The notes: generated from the sequence alone by a model not told the origin. Counted from the first letter of the stretch, positions 43,080-52,722 are shown. The stretch: DNA of 64,000 nucleotides from Bacillus sp. FSL H8-0547 (GCA_038002745.1 JBBODD010000001.1:1054001-1118000), one strand, 5' to 3'. Made by a program: numbers and translations.

Positions 43080-44482
43080 AGAACATTCTTCCCGACTTTT
43101 TTTGATGATTGGTAGGTAAAATACGGCTTATCAAGTGATTTCAAGCTCATCAAATGCCCAAATAGGACCATCATGGCAAGAAGCAGGCCGTAGAATCCGA
43201 GAAAATAAGAAACAAACATAAAGATAAAACGCAGCAGCCTTGCGGTAGTAGCCAGGCTGTAATTTGGCGTTGTAAAGCTTGAAATGGCCGTAATCGATAC
43301 AACAATGACAACCGCAGTCGACACAAGACCCGCTTCAACAGCTGTCTGGCCGATAACAAGCGCGCCGACAATTGATACCGCCTGGCCAATGGCTCTTGGC
43401 ATCCGGATCCCTGCCTCCCGCAAAATCTCAAAGGTGGTTTCCATGAAGAGCGCTTCAATCAAAGATGGAAATGGAATTCCCTCTCTCTGTGCATAAAGGC
43501 TAAGCAGCAGGCTGTTTGGAATCAGGGCCTGATGGTGGGTAACGAGACCAATATAAATAGACGGTGCAAACAGGGACAGGAAAAAAGCGAAGTAGCGAAG
43601 GCCCTGCATAATTTTATCGATGTTGAACTGCTGAAAATAATCTTCTGTCGTTTGGAAAAAGCTTCTGAATTCGACTGGACAGTATAAAACAAACGGCGTT
43701 CCGTCCACGAATATTGCAATTCTCCCCTCCATAAGATTTGTGACTATTTCATCCGGCCTCTCTGTGTGGCTGATGACAGGAAAGGGAGTAATCTGCTTGT
43801 TCTGAATCATCTTTTCAATATACGCAGACTCAATAATAATATTGGGATCTTTCATCTCCAGTTTTTCTTTTAGAGACTTCAACGCTTTTTGATCCACTTT
43901 ATCCTTTAAATACATCAGCTCCACATTCGTATGGGAGTACTTCCCTTCTTCAAGCTTTTCAAGGGACAGCTCTGCACTTTTCAGCCGTTTTCTGATTAAG
44001 GATGTATTCACCCGGATCTCTTCTATAAAACTGTCTTTCGGCCCCCGGATAACCGTTTGGGAGGTAGGTTCAGAGATTTCCCGTTTATCCCCCCCTGCAG
44101 TTGCTGCAGTTAACCCAAGAGCAATTTGATCAAACAGCAGGACTGTGTTTCCGCTCAGAAGCTCCTGCATGATGTTCTCCCACTTCGTTTCGATATTGAT
44201 GGAATCAATGGCAAGAATCGACTCCTTCAGTTCTTTCACAAATTCAGCCGATGCGTACTTTTGTTTCGCAGCAAGCGAATCAATCAGCGGCTTCAGCATA
44301 AATTCATACACTTTAAGATCATCGGAAATGCCCTCGATCCTGAGCATGACCCCGCTGATGCCGGAATGCTGGAACGATTGAATTCTGTGGATGATCAAGT
44401 CAGCGTTGATTTTGGCAAATGACTCGATATAATCCATGTTTTCTTTTAAAACGCTCGAAATGGACCCTTCTTTTATGGTCAT
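43076..44482 (-). CDS. Germinant receptor A subunit, GerA family (468 aa)
   Basis: Spore inner-membrane protein with a large N-terminal soluble region (residues 1-250) and about five TM helices. Family motifs visible: NPNIIIESAYIEKMIQ-like segment (DPNIIIESAYIEKMI), PFPVISHTERPDEIVTNLMEGRI, FVDGTPFVLYCPVEF and the PRAIGQAVSIVGALVIGQTAVEAG block. Somewhat shorter than the usual 480-540 residues, mainly at the N-terminus. First gene of the operon. A forespore promoter is expected upstream but I could not identify one with confidence. Confidence 0.93.
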   Translation of the reverse strand: MTIKEGSISSVLKENMDYIESFAKINADLIIHRIQSFQHSGISGVMLRIEGISDDLKVYEFMLKPLIDSLAAKQKYASAEFVKELKESILAIDSINIETKWENIMQELLSGNTVLLFDQIALGLTAATAGGDKREISEPTSQTVIRGPKDSFIEEIRVNTSLIRKRLKSAELSLEKLEEGKYSHTNVELMYLKDKVDQKALKSLKEKLEMKDPNIIIESAYIEKMIQNKQITPFPVISHTERPDEIVTNLMEGRIAIFVDGTPFVLYCPVEFRSFFQTTEDYFQQFNIDKIMQGLRYFAFFLSLFAPSIYIGLVTHHQALIPNSLLLSLYAQREGIPFPSLIEALFMETTFEILREAGIRMPRAIGQAVSIVGALVIGQTAVEAGLVSTAVVIVVSITAISSFTTPNYSLATTARLLRFIFMFVSYFLGFYGLLLAMMVLFGHLMSLKSLDKPYFTYQSSKKVGKNVL

Positions 44483-44612
44483 GTAACCACCGCATTTTTT
44501 TTCGTTAGTATGTGTTTTTTCGACTAAGTTATGTATGTATATCCTGTTTTTAACAATTAAGAGAACTTTAAGGTTTTCATAACGGGAGAGAAAGCTTGGA
44601 GTGCTAGACTGT

Positions 44613-44816
44613 ATGAAAATGCTTGAGGAGCTGGATCTTTTGAAAAATTTTTTATGGTACGTTTCGACTGCAGCTTGTCTGCTTCTGATTTCAAGACATG
44701 TTGGATTGTCATTTGTAAACGAATATTACTGGTGGGTTGCCTCCGTCTTTTTAGCGGCACTTCTTGGACAGTTCCTTTTGTGGGCAGCTGAAAAAAGAAA
44801 AACGCCTGCCAAATAA
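44613..44816 (+). CDS. Small membrane protein (67 aa)
   Basis: Two hydrophobic helices (about residues 10-28 and 37-55) with a basic tail. Start ATG at 44613 is chosen because TTGGAG lies 11 bases upstream; a GTG at 44601 is possible. It stands 62 bp upstream of the two-component genes on the same strand. Family not recognised. Confidence 0.5.
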   Translation: MKMLEELDLLKNFLWYVSTAACLLLISRHVGLSFVNEYYWWVASVFLAALLGQFLLWAAEKRKTPAK

Positions 44817-44878
44817 TTTTTCTTAACAAACACCCGGTAATGCATTATGGTAATGAGAGAAAGAAAGGGGGACATGCG

Positions 44879-45595
44879 TTGTTTCAGAACTGCAAAATAT
44901 TATTGGTGGACGATGAAGAAGCAATACTAAAGCTCGTCCGGACCGTTATGCAAAAAGAAGGATTTTCACATATAGATGAATGCCTGTCAGGCGCAGCTGC
45001 CCTTCAGGCCGTTGAAACAAAGGAATATGATTTGATTGTGCTTGATATCATGCTGCCTGATATCAGCGGATTTGATTTATGCCCGCTCATCAAACAGAAA
45101 ACGAACACGCCGATTGTGTTCCTGAGCGCAAAGAGCAGTGACCTTGATAAACTTTCCGGCTTCGCCTACGGCGCAGATGATTACATTACAAAACCGTTCA
45201 ATCCTCTTGAGGTTGCAGCCCGCGCTAAAGCTCTTTTAAAACGGACGATGCCGCAGACCGCAAAGAAAACGGCTATTGAGGAAATCTATGAATATGACCG
45301 CTTCACAGTCAATGTGTCATCGGCAGAACTGTTCGTTGACCAAAAGCCTGTTGACTGTTCCGCCCAGCTTTTTCAGCTGCTGATTTTTTTCTGCAAGCAC
45401 CCCAACCGGGTTTTTACAAAGCATCAGCTCTATGAAAATGTCTGGAACGAGCATTATATGGTCGATGACAATACCGTCATGGTGCATATTCGCAAGCTCC
45501 GTGAGAAAATCGAAAAAAATCCAAGCCAGCCCTCCTACATAAAAACAATCCGGGGACTTGGCTATAAATTTGTTGATGATGGGCGAAGACAATGA
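44879..45595 (+). CDS. Response regulator, OmpR family (238 aa)
   Basis: Receiver domain (ILLVDDEEAILKLV, phospho-acceptor Asp in DLIVLDIMLPDISG, Lys in YITKPFNPLEV) and a winged-helix effector domain (HQLYENVWNE, DNTVMVHIRKLREKIE, IKTIRGLGYKF). I choose the TTG at 44879 because AAAGGGGG lies just upstream and the receiver then begins at residue 5; the ATG at 44840 would add a 13-residue tail carrying the ribosome binding site. Its stop overlaps the kinase start by 4 bp (ATGA). Confidence 0.92.
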   Translation: MFQNCKILLVDDEEAILKLVRTVMQKEGFSHIDECLSGAAALQAVETKEYDLIVLDIMLPDISGFDLCPLIKQKTNTPIVFLSAKSSDLDKLSGFAYGADDYITKPFNPLEVAARAKALLKRTMPQTAKKTAIEEIYEYDRFTVNVSSAELFVDQKPVDCSAQLFQLLIFFCKHPNRVFTKHQLYENVWNEHYMVDDNTVMVHIRKLREKIEKNPSQPSYIKTIRGLGYKFVDDGRRQ

Positions 45596-47352
45596 ATTTA
45601 AAAGGAAAGCTGACCCGTTTTTTTATTTTTCATATGATTGTATGGTTTCTTATGTTTATGACCCTTGTCGGAATTTCATTGGCGGTTTTGATCACGCAGG
45701 ATTTTAAAAACATGCTTGAAAAAGATGTAAAACGGATGGACCCCCTGTACATCGGGGATATCTTTGAAACATCAGAAAATGACATTGCTCTTGACGACTC
45801 TGCCAAAAACGCCATTAAAAACCAGAACGGCTGGCTGCAGGTCATCAATGAAAAAGGCAAGGTTGTTTACTCGTATTTAACACCCGAGAACGTGCCGGCA
45901 TCCTATTCTTTGAAGAACTTCTTTGATGACATTGACAAAGCATTTCATTATGACCAGACCTACTGGGTGCTTAACCAGGAGAAAGAATCGTATATTGTTC
46001 TTTACGGCAAACACTCCGCAAATGCACACCTGATGACAAAGCTTGTGGAAGGCGGCATCCCTGCAGATGGAAAACCTGATCTCGCAGAAGAAGTGCGCAC
46101 CCTGTTTTCAAGCAAAAAAGCATGGCTCGCCGTCTATGATTCACAGTCCAATCTGATTTATTCCTATAATGACAAAGGCAAGAAGCTTCCCCGCTATTTT
46201 GAAGTGATGGCCAATAAAAAAGAACCGTGGAACCACAAGACGTCCTATTCAACCTATGCCGATCCTTCAACCGGATTCAAATACATTATCGGTTCGCCGA
46301 ATAAAGAATATTTCCCTGATGAGCAGTATGACAATTCTCTTATGACTTCACTTCTGAAGTGGATGGTTGTCTTTATTCTTATTACGGCTGTTTTGTTTTT
46401 CCTGATTTCATTCTGGTATTCCAATAAACTGGGCAAACCGCTGCTTCATATCATTCTCTGGCTTGAAAACCTGGCGACCGGCAAATACGCCGAGCCTCTG
46501 ACCAAACAGGGCATCCGGGCAAGCTCCAAGCAAAACGGAAAGCTTAGGAAATCATTTAAAATCTATCATGACATTATTTACTCACTGAACGTCCTGACCT
46601 CTAATCTCATACAGAAAGACAAAGACAGAGCGATGATGGATGAAAAGAGAGAAGACTGGATTACCGGCCTTTCCCATGATTTAAAAACACCGCTGAGCTC
46701 GCTCTACGGATATGCGTATATGCTTGAATCACAGCAATATGACTGGTCAAAAGAGGAAGTCAGGGAGTTTGCCGGCATTATGAAAGACAAAGCAAGCTAC
46801 ATGACATCCCTGATCGAAGATTTTAATCTGACGTACAGACTGAAAAACAATGCCCTGCCTCTTGAAATCAAAGAACAGGAAATGAATGAGACAATCAGAA
46901 GATCCATCGTGCATTTCCTGAACGATCCGATGTATCAGGACCGCGAGATCGATTACCGGTCCTCAGAAGAAGAGATTTTTTACCCGATCGACAAACGGTG
47001 GTTTCACCGCATAATTGAAAACCTTGCCGCCAATGCCTTTAAACATAATCCTCCCTCAACAGAAGTGGAAATCTCCCTGAAAAAAGGAGACGATTCCTTC
47101 TCCATCTTGATAAAAGATACAGGAGTCGGGATGGATGAGGCCACCCGGAACAATTTGTTTGACCGCTATTTCAGGGGAACCAACACAGAAGAATCCACCA
47201 AAGGCACAGGCCTCGGCCTTGCCATTGCCAAACAGCTCGTCCACGCACACAACGGCACAATCAGCGTTTGGAGCGAAACTGGCAAAGGGACTGTGATTCA
47301 TCTTGAATTTCCGCTGTCTCCTGATAAGAAAAAAGAGGAGCAGGACTGGTAA
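45592..47352 (+). CDS. Sensor histidine kinase (586 aa)
   Basis: Order: TM1 (about 12-35), a large extracellular domain of some 220 residues, TM2 (about 257-280), linker/HAMP-like segment, dimerisation domain with HDLKTPLSSLYGYAYML (phospho-acceptor His in GLSHD), and an ATPase domain with NLAANAFKHN, DTGVGM and GTGLGLAIAKQLV. The large outer domain suggests an extracellular signal, not identified. Partner of the OmpR-type regulator. A 54-nt gap downstream holds a terminator. Confidence 0.92.
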   Translation: MNLKGKLTRFFIFHMIVWFLMFMTLVGISLAVLITQDFKNMLEKDVKRMDPLYIGDIFETSENDIALDDSAKNAIKNQNGWLQVINEKGKVVYSYLTPENVPASYSLKNFFDDIDKAFHYDQTYWVLNQEKESYIVLYGKHSANAHLMTKLVEGGIPADGKPDLAEEVRTLFSSKKAWLAVYDSQSNLIYSYNDKGKKLPRYFEVMANKKEPWNHKTSYSTYADPSTGFKYIIGSPNKEYFPDEQYDNSLMTSLLKWMVVFILITAVLFFLISFWYSNKLGKPLLHIILWLENLATGKYAEPLTKQGIRASSKQNGKLRKSFKIYHDIIYSLNVLTSNLIQKDKDRAMMDEKREDWITGLSHDLKTPLSSLYGYAYMLESQQYDWSKEEVREFAGIMKDKASYMTSLIEDFNLTYRLKNNALPLEIKEQEMNETIRRSIVHFLNDPMYQDREIDYRSSEEEIFYPIDKRWFHRIIENLAANAFKHNPPSTEVEISLKKGDDSFSILIKDTGVGMDEATRNNLFDRYFRGTNTEESTKGTGLGLAIAKQLVHAHNGTISVWSETGKGTVIHLEFPLSPDKKKEEQDW

Positions 47353-47360
47353 TATGCTGG

Positions 47361-47392
47361 AACACGCTGTTTTTTAAACGGCGTGTTTTTTT
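47361..47392 (+). terminator. Terminator of the two-component operon
   Basis: AACACGC ... GCGTGTTTTTTT hairpin just after the kinase stop. Confidence 0.8.
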
Positions 47393-47462
47393 GAATGAAA
47401 ATTTACTTCTCCTGTCCTTTTGCTGTAAGCTGAAAACAGGAACTCATTAAGGAGGAAACCGT

Positions 47463-48026
47463 ATGGCAGAGACTGTGAAAAAGAAATTGTCGCAAGAAGA
47501 AGAAAGGACGCTGCTTGACGTTCTGACTGAACGTTTTGAGAAAAACATGAACAGGCATCCCAGTCTGCAGTGGGCAGCCGTTCAGGAAAAGCTGACTGCA
47601 AACCCTGAAAAAATGTGGTCGCTGCATGAAATGGAACGAACAGGCGGAGAGCCCGATGTAATTGGGTTTGAGGATGGGGAGTTCCATTTCTGTGACTGCT
47701 CAGCTGAAAGTCCAACAGGTCGAAGAAGTCTGTGTTATGACCGCAAAGCTCTTGATGCACGCAAAAAGAACAAACCAGAAAACAGCATCATGGATCTTGC
47801 AGCTGCCATGGGTATAGAAGTATTAGACGAAGAGCAGTACCGCAGCCTGCAGGAACTTGGGCCTTTCGACAGAAAAACATCAAGCTGGATCCAGACACCG
47901 GCTGATATCCGAGACCTCGGCGGCGCCTTATTCTGCGATTACCGCTATGGTCATGTATTCTTGTACCATAACGGGGCAGATTCCTACTATGCTGCAAGAG
48001 GATTTCGCGGCTTGCTGAAGGTTTGA
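47463..48026 (+). CDS. DUF4256 family protein (187 aa)
   Basis: Soluble protein with LLDVLTERFEKNMNRHPSL, MWSLHEMERTGGEPDVIG, FHFCDCSAESPTGRRSLCYD and KTSSWIQTPADIRDLGGALF, which match DUF4256, a bacterial family of unknown function. Strong AAGGAGGAAACC ribosome binding site. Single gene. Confidence 0.85.
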   Translation: MAETVKKKLSQEEERTLLDVLTERFEKNMNRHPSLQWAAVQEKLTANPEKMWSLHEMERTGGEPDVIGFEDGEFHFCDCSAESPTGRRSLCYDRKALDARKKNKPENSIMDLAAAMGIEVLDEEQYRSLQELGPFDRKTSSWIQTPADIRDLGGALFCDYRYGHVFLYHNGADSYYAARGFRGLLKV

Positions 48027-48094
48027 GATAATAGAATACATGATCAAGGCCGTCTTGTGTGAAGATGGTCTTTTTTGCGTTTGGCTTTTTAAAA

Positions 48095-48672
48095 TGGTGA
48101 GGTTCGTTTACGAGTTTTGGAACAGTTTTTGGAGTGGAATGCGGGGAGTAAGTGTTCTATTCCGGGCTTTAGAGCATTTTTCAATGTGGAGTGTGGGGAG
48201 TAAATGTTCTTATCCGAGGTTTGCAACACTTTCCGGTGTGAAGTGGTGGGAGTAAGTGTTCTTATCCGAGCTTTGGAGAATTTTTCAATGTGGAGTGTGG
48301 GGAGTAAATGTTCTTTTCTTATCCTTCCAAATCGTTTTACGGTTTTAAAGGGTACGATTCAAATTTTTGCTTACCCTCCCAGATTGTTTTACAGTTTCGC
48401 AGGGTACGATTCAACCCCTTGCTTACCCTCTCAGATCGTTTTACGGTTTCGCAGGGTACGATTCAACCCCTTGCTTACCCTCCCAGATCGTTTTACGGTT
48501 TCCCAGGGTACGATTCAACCCCTTGCTTACCCTCCCAGATCGTTTTACGGTTTCGCAGGGTACGATTCAACCCCTTGCTTACCCTCCCAGATCGTTTTAC
48601 GGTTTCCGAGGGTACGATTCAACCCCTTGCTTACCCTCTCAGATCGTTTTACAGTTTCTCAGGGTACGATTG
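48095..48672. repeat. Two adjacent 52-bp tandem arrays
   Basis: Type 1 (48095-48305): about four copies around GGGGAGTAAGTGTTCT and AGCATTTTTCAATGTGGAG. Type 2 (48318-48672): about seven copies of CAGATCGTTTTACGGTTTCG / CAGGGTACGATTCAACCCCT / TGCTTACCCTC. Both have a period of exactly 52 bp, for example AGATCG at 48485 and 48537, and GAGTA at 48147, 48199, 48251 and 48303. No variable spacers. Because 52 is not a multiple of three the copies read in all three frames and do not code. They fill the 48.03-48.77 kb gap. Confidence 0.9.
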
Positions 48673-48767
48673 CTCTGTATAATTGTTATTCCCCGCGCAT
48701 TTCCCACAAAAAAGAGCACAAATCCTCTGCGATTTGCACTCCAATTTTTCTATATGAATCTAACAGT

Positions 48768-50156
48768 CTATTGATATAAAAGAGCCGTAATTTCAGTCAA
48801 ATCGGCATCCTCTGCAATGGACTGGGCCGATTCATTTTCACTTGTGACATAAAACGGATCGGCTCCGGCATCAATCAGAAGCTGAACCATGTCTGAATCT
48901 TCCTGGTGTACTGCCATGGTCAGCGGTGTTTGTCCGTAGCCGTCTTCCTGATGGATGTCTGCACCTTTTTCAATCAGAAGGTTTGCGAGATCAATGTTCC
49001 CAAGTGAGATGATATCCACAGTGGCAATGTCTCCTTCATCCGACATCAGGTCCGGATCTACTCCGTTTTCAAGAAGCAGGGCAATCATTTCATCATAGCT
49101 TTCTGCTTCTTCTTCAAACTCAAGGTCATAGGTTGCATAAACGGCATACATGAGGGCTGTCATGCCGGACTCATCCTGAACATTGACGTCCTCTCCCTGC
49201 TCAATCAGTTCCCGAGCCTGGTCATAGTCATTTTCAGAAGCAGCTGCCATCAGCTCGGTTGTTCCCTCGCTGTCAAGAACGAAGTCGCTGTAAAGACTCG
49301 TGGTGGAAAGAAAACTGATTAGAACTGCCCCGCCCGCTCCAAGAATGAGAACAAGTACAAAGGCGCCGGCCAGACCTGCTTTAAAAAGAGCGGTCGTTTT
49401 AAACGATACAGCAGGATTCGTTCCGCCAAATACCTGATTAAGACGGAATATTCTCTTTGGCAGAACAGGATGCGTTGAGATTTTTTCGCTGAACCAGACG
49501 AAGAAATGTTTCTCCCTGCTGCTGTCTTCCAGATAGGCTTCTTCATTCACATGTTTGTATAGCTCAGGTCCTGCGGCAAGAATCGTGAGTGCGCGCTTTG
49601 AAGCTTCCAAATCCTCTGTACATGCATGTGCCATCGCATCACAAGTATATTCGCAGGCTCTTGAGTATGCACTTCCGAGAAACGGAATCCAATTTCCAAA
49701 TAACACAAGGAAATTTTTCATCACATGATTTCTTTTAACATGGGCAAGCTCATGCGCAATGACAAAATCAAGCTCCTTTTGTGCACCATTCACATGCAAA
49801 TCGGCTATTCCAGAGTAGAGAGTCACCATGTTTTTACCGAAGAAACGGGTGGCAAATGCATTCAGCATACCGTCTCTTTGAACAATAAAAACATCCGGCA
49901 GCTTTTTCACCTGCATGACCTCAGCGATTTCCTTCACCCTTGCATGGATTTCGGGAAACTGCTTTTCTGTCACCTTTACACCGTTCCCTCGAATGATGCC
50001 TGTATTGATCCAGTGGGCAATCAGAGGAATAAGGATAAAAGGAAGCAGAATCAGGAGTCCTACACCTGTGAAAATAAACAATAAGTACATTGGGATTGTA
50101 ACTAAAAGCAGCAATATAAAATAAATTTCTTCTTTTCTATGAACGTAGACTGACAT
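48768..50156 (-). CDS. M48 metallopeptidase fused to ankyrin repeats (462 aa)
   Basis: Membrane zinc protease. Two N-terminal TM helices (about 11-50), M48 catalytic domain with zinc motif HELAH (135-139) and third ligand Glu169 in RACEYTCD, another TM (about 275-300), then a C-terminal half with ankyrin repeats (GTTELMAAASENDYDQARELI, GMTALMYAVYATY, DIHQEDGYGQTPLTMAVHQED, MVQLLIDAGADPF). M48 proteases of the HtpX group degrade or process membrane proteins; the ankyrin part would bind substrates or partners. The fusion of these two domain types on one membrane protein is unusual. ATG preceded by GGAGGAAGAC. Confidence 0.9.
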   Translation of the reverse strand: MSVYVHRKEEIYFILLLLVTIPMYLLFIFTGVGLLILLPFILIPLIAHWINTGIIRGNGVKVTEKQFPEIHARVKEIAEVMQVKKLPDVFIVQRDGMLNAFATRFFGKNMVTLYSGIADLHVNGAQKELDFVIAHELAHVKRNHVMKNFLVLFGNWIPFLGSAYSRACEYTCDAMAHACTEDLEASKRALTILAAGPELYKHVNEEAYLEDSSREKHFFVWFSEKISTHPVLPKRIFRLNQVFGGTNPAVSFKTTALFKAGLAGAFVLVLILGAGGAVLISFLSTTSLYSDFVLDSEGTTELMAAASENDYDQARELIEQGEDVNVQDESGMTALMYAVYATYDLEFEEEAESYDEMIALLLENGVDPDLMSDEGDIATVDIISLGNIDLANLLIEKGADIHQEDGYGQTPLTMAVHQEDSDMVQLLIDAGADPFYVTSENESAQSIAEDADLTEITALLYQ

Positions 50157-50243
50157 GTCTTCCTCCGTTATCTATGTGTTATGGACTATCCTATTTTACC
50201 TAGATTTCAAGAATTTGGGAAGATGTTTTTGGAGCCAGTCCAA

Positions 50244-50279
50244 AATAAAAAGCACTTCTCCTATTAGAAGAAATGCTTT
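50244..50279 (-). terminator. Terminator after the fasciclin gene
   Basis: AAAGCATTTCTTCT-AATA-GGAGAAGTGCTTTTT on the minus strand. Confidence 0.8.
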
Positions 50280-50298
50280 GGCGACTATATGCCTGTCC

Positions 50299-50793
50299 CT
50301 ATGGAATCAAAACCGTATCAATGACATGAATAACTCCGTTAGAAGCCTCAATATCCGGTTTTACAACAGTGGAATTGTTCACCTTAACAGGATCGAGAGT
50401 AATTGTCACTTCTTTTCCTGAAAGTGTTTTTGCTTTCATTCCGTCTTTCAGATCACTTGAAAGAACCTTTCCGGAGAGAACGTGGTATAGAAGAATATCT
50501 TTTAAATCTTCTCTGTTCAGTAACTCCTCCGCTGTAATATTCAAGTCCTTCAGAAGCTTTTCGAATGCCTGATCTGTAGGAGCAAATACTGTGTATGGTC
50601 CTGCTTCCTTCAGGGTGCTGACCAAACCCGCTTTTTCCAGTGCTGCCGCCAGTATTTTAAAATCTCCTGCTGCTGCCGCTGTATCGACAATGTCTTTCTT
50701 GTCTTCCCCGCCTTTTTCAGCTGCAAACGCACCTGTCGAAAACGAAAGGACCATCGTGAGAATCATCAAGATCCCAAACCACTTCTTTTTCAT
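50299..50793 (-). CDS. Secreted fasciclin (FAS1) domain protein (164 aa)
   Basis: Sec signal peptide (MKKKWFGILMILTMVLSF.. GAFAA) followed by one FAS1 domain: AGDFKILAAALEKAGLVSTL, PYTVFAPTDQAFEKL, DILLYHVLSGKVL, and the ending NGVIHVIDTVLIP. FAS1 domains mediate adhesion at the cell surface; here it would be extracellular. I start at the ATG preceded by AAAGGAGGAATGGTT, which puts the signal peptide first. Confidence 0.93.
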   Translation of the reverse strand: MKKKWFGILMILTMVLSFSTGAFAAEKGGEDKKDIVDTAAAAGDFKILAAALEKAGLVSTLKEAGPYTVFAPTDQAFEKLLKDLNITAEELLNREDLKDILLYHVLSGKVLSSDLKDGMKAKTLSGKEVTITLDPVKVNNSTVVKPDIEASNGVIHVIDTVLIP

Positions 50794-50892
50794 AACCATT
50801 CCTCCTTTTAATAAATACATCTGCCAGCTTACGTCTGTAAGTGCCGCCATGAGTATTATTTTTCACAGTGAGGAATTTATACAAAAATTGGG

Positions 50893-50927
50893 ACAAAAAA
50901 AGAAGACGGGTTTCGTCCTCTTTTTTA
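50893..50927 (-). terminator. Terminator of yhbH
   Basis: AAAAAAGAGGACG-AAACC-CGTCTTCTTTTTTT on the minus strand, overlapping the end of yhbH. Confidence 0.8.
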
Positions 50928-52097
50928 TGCATACATCTGCTCTTCTTCTTTTCTGAAGAAGCCTTTCATCGCGTGAAACACATCGGCTTTTTGCTTGAGG
51001 ATATAGTGGCGGAAACGTTCATCAGAGATATTTTTATAAGCGGACATGAGAGTAGAGTGGCGGTTGTACTGATTGACTTCCCCGTAGCCGAACATATTGG
51101 AAACCTTCATCAGGTCACCCACAAGCTTTACGCAGCGGGCGTTGTCGGAAGTCAGATTATCACCGTCTGAAAAGTGAAAAGGGTAAATATTATAGCGGCT
51201 TGGCTGATACTTCTCTTCAATGATCTCAAGTGCTTTCCGGTAGGCAGATGAACAAATGGTCCCTCCGCTTTCCCCTTTAGAAAAGAAATCATCCTCTGAA
51301 ACAACCTTCGCTTCTGTATGATGGGCGATGAATTCAATGTCCACCTTCTCATACTTCGAGCGGAGAAATCTTGTCATCCAGAAGAAAAAGCTCCTGGCCA
51401 TATACTTCTCCCAGATTCCCATCGAGCCGCTTGTATCCATCATCGCGATGACAACGGCACGGGATTCGGGCTTTGATACTTCATTCCACGTTTTAAATTT
51501 CAGATCCTCCGGGTAAATCGGATGAAACTTCGGTGCGCCGGACATCGCATTCCGTTTATACGCAGAAAGCATGGTTCGTTTCTTATCGATATTCCCCATC
51601 AGCCCTGTTCTTCGAATATCATTGAACTCGATATTTTCTACAATTATCTGATCCATTTCTTTTCTCTTCAAATTAGGCAGCGCAAGTTCGCTGAAAAGAG
51701 CCTCTTCAAGCTCCAGCATGCTGACCTCTGCTTCGTAGTAATCTTCGCCCGCCTGGTCTCCTGCGCCCTGACCTTTGCCCGGACCGTTCGCGTTTTGCGG
51801 GGAACCGTCGCGTGCAACAACATCCCCGACCTTGCTTTCCCCGTCCCCCTGGCCGACATGTTTGTTTTTATCATAATTGTATCTGATTTTATATTCATCC
51901 AGTGACCTGATCGGAATTTTCACTACATCTTTGCCGTTTGACATCACGATATTTTCTTCTGTAATCAAGTCAGGCAAATTGCTCTTAATCGCTTCCTGAA
52001 CCTTCTCCTGGTGACGTTTCTGATCATCATGGCCTTTGCGGTGGAGGGACCAATCTTCATTCGAAATGACAAAGTTGCGCCCATTTCCTATACTCAT
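50925..52097 (-). CDS. yhbH: Sporulation protein YhbH, DUF444 (390 aa)
   Basis: DUF444 / von Willebrand A-like protein: MDTSGSMG metal-site motif in [20 protein letters not shown] and an N-terminal segment with [18 protein letters not shown]. In B. subtilis it is needed for normal sporulation and is functionally linked to the kinase PrkA. Here the two are separated by a 53-aa gene. Confidence 0.93.
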   Translation of the reverse strand: MSIGNGRNFVISNEDWSLHRKGHDDQKRHQEKVQEAIKSNLPDLITEENIVMSNGKDVVKIPIRSLDEYKIRYNYDKNKHVGQGDGESKVGDVVARDGSPQNANGPGKGQGAGDQAGEDYYEAEVSMLELEEALFSELALPNLKRKEMDQIIVENIEFNDIRRTGLMGNIDKKRTMLSAYKRNAMSGAPKFHPIYPEDLKFKTWNEVSKPESRAVVIAMMDTSGSMGIWEKYMARSFFFWMTRFLRSKYEKVDIEFIAHHTEAKVVSEDDFFSKGESGGTICSSAYRKALEIIEEKYQPSRYNIYPFHFSDGDNLTSDNARCVKLVGDLMKVSNMFGYGEVNQYNRHSTLMSAYKNISDERFRHYILKQKADVFHAMKGFFRKEEEQMYA

Positions 52098-52406
52098 CTT
52101 CTACTCTCCCCCTCCAAAAATTATTTTGGAATGATTCTTCACCAAACTGCACCTATATACATACTATAGCTTTGGGTCGATTTCCGGTGTTGTTTAGATT
52201 ACTCTATCCTATGCTGAAAAAAGAGATAATTGACAAATAATTTAGAAAATTAGGCTTGGCCCTGTTAAAAATAGACAAGTCTCATGATGCATAATTATTT
52301 ACATACACCTTGTCACTATTCAGAACGATCGCCTGCTTCAGGGATTCCGTCTGTATCTTCCTGCATATTTTTGTAAACTGATCGGAATGAGCGAGATAAA
52401 AGACAG

Positions 52407-52441
52407 AAAAAAACTCTCTGGCACAAATGTGTCAGAGAGTT
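52407..52441 (-). terminator. Terminator after the 53-aa gene
   Basis: AACTCTCTGACAC-ATTT-GTGCCAGAGAGTTTTTTT on the minus strand. Confidence 0.8.
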
Positions 52442-52603
52442 CTATTTGTCTTCTTTGTGCTGAACCGGATCAGGCCTTTTGCCTTCCTTCTCAAGTTCTT
52501 TATTTGTTTTCATATGTTCCATAATTTTGGAGTGCTCAACCAGATCCTTCATGTCGCGCACCATTGTGCCGTTTTCTGTTTCCGTCTCAGTCTTCTTTGT
52601 CAT
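52442..52603 (-). CDS. Small acidic/basic hydrophilic protein between prkA and yhbH (53 aa)
   Basis: ATG preceded by GGAGGTGGTTTTC opens 53 codons (MTKKTETETENGTMVRDMKD .. HKEDK) ending right before a terminator. It is highly charged, has no membrane segment and no family I recognise. The ribosome binding site and terminator make it likely a real gene; being between prkA and yhbH on the same strand, a sporulation role is conceivable. Confidence 0.6.
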   Translation of the reverse strand: MTKKTETETENGTMVRDMKDLVEHSKIMEHMKTNKELEKEGKRPDPVQHKEDK

Positions 52604-52689
52604 GAAAACCACCTCCGATGCTTCTAGTTTTCCCGTCAGAGGAAAAGTTGAAACATATTGGCTGCATCCTCTTTTCTCTTTTTAAAGAT

Positions 52690-52719
52690 GAAAAGCCGGA
52701 CTCCCATGCCCGGCTTTTC
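52690..52719 (-). terminator. Terminator of prkA
   Basis: AAAAGCCGG-GCATGGGAGT-CCGGCTTTT on the minus strand. Confidence 0.8.
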
Positions 52720-52722
52720 CCG

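Noticed and set aside
48095-48672. Proline-rich coding gene in the 48 kb array
   Set aside because: The 52-bp period runs through three frames, giving long open frames in each by chance; no ribosome binding site or codon bias supports any of them.
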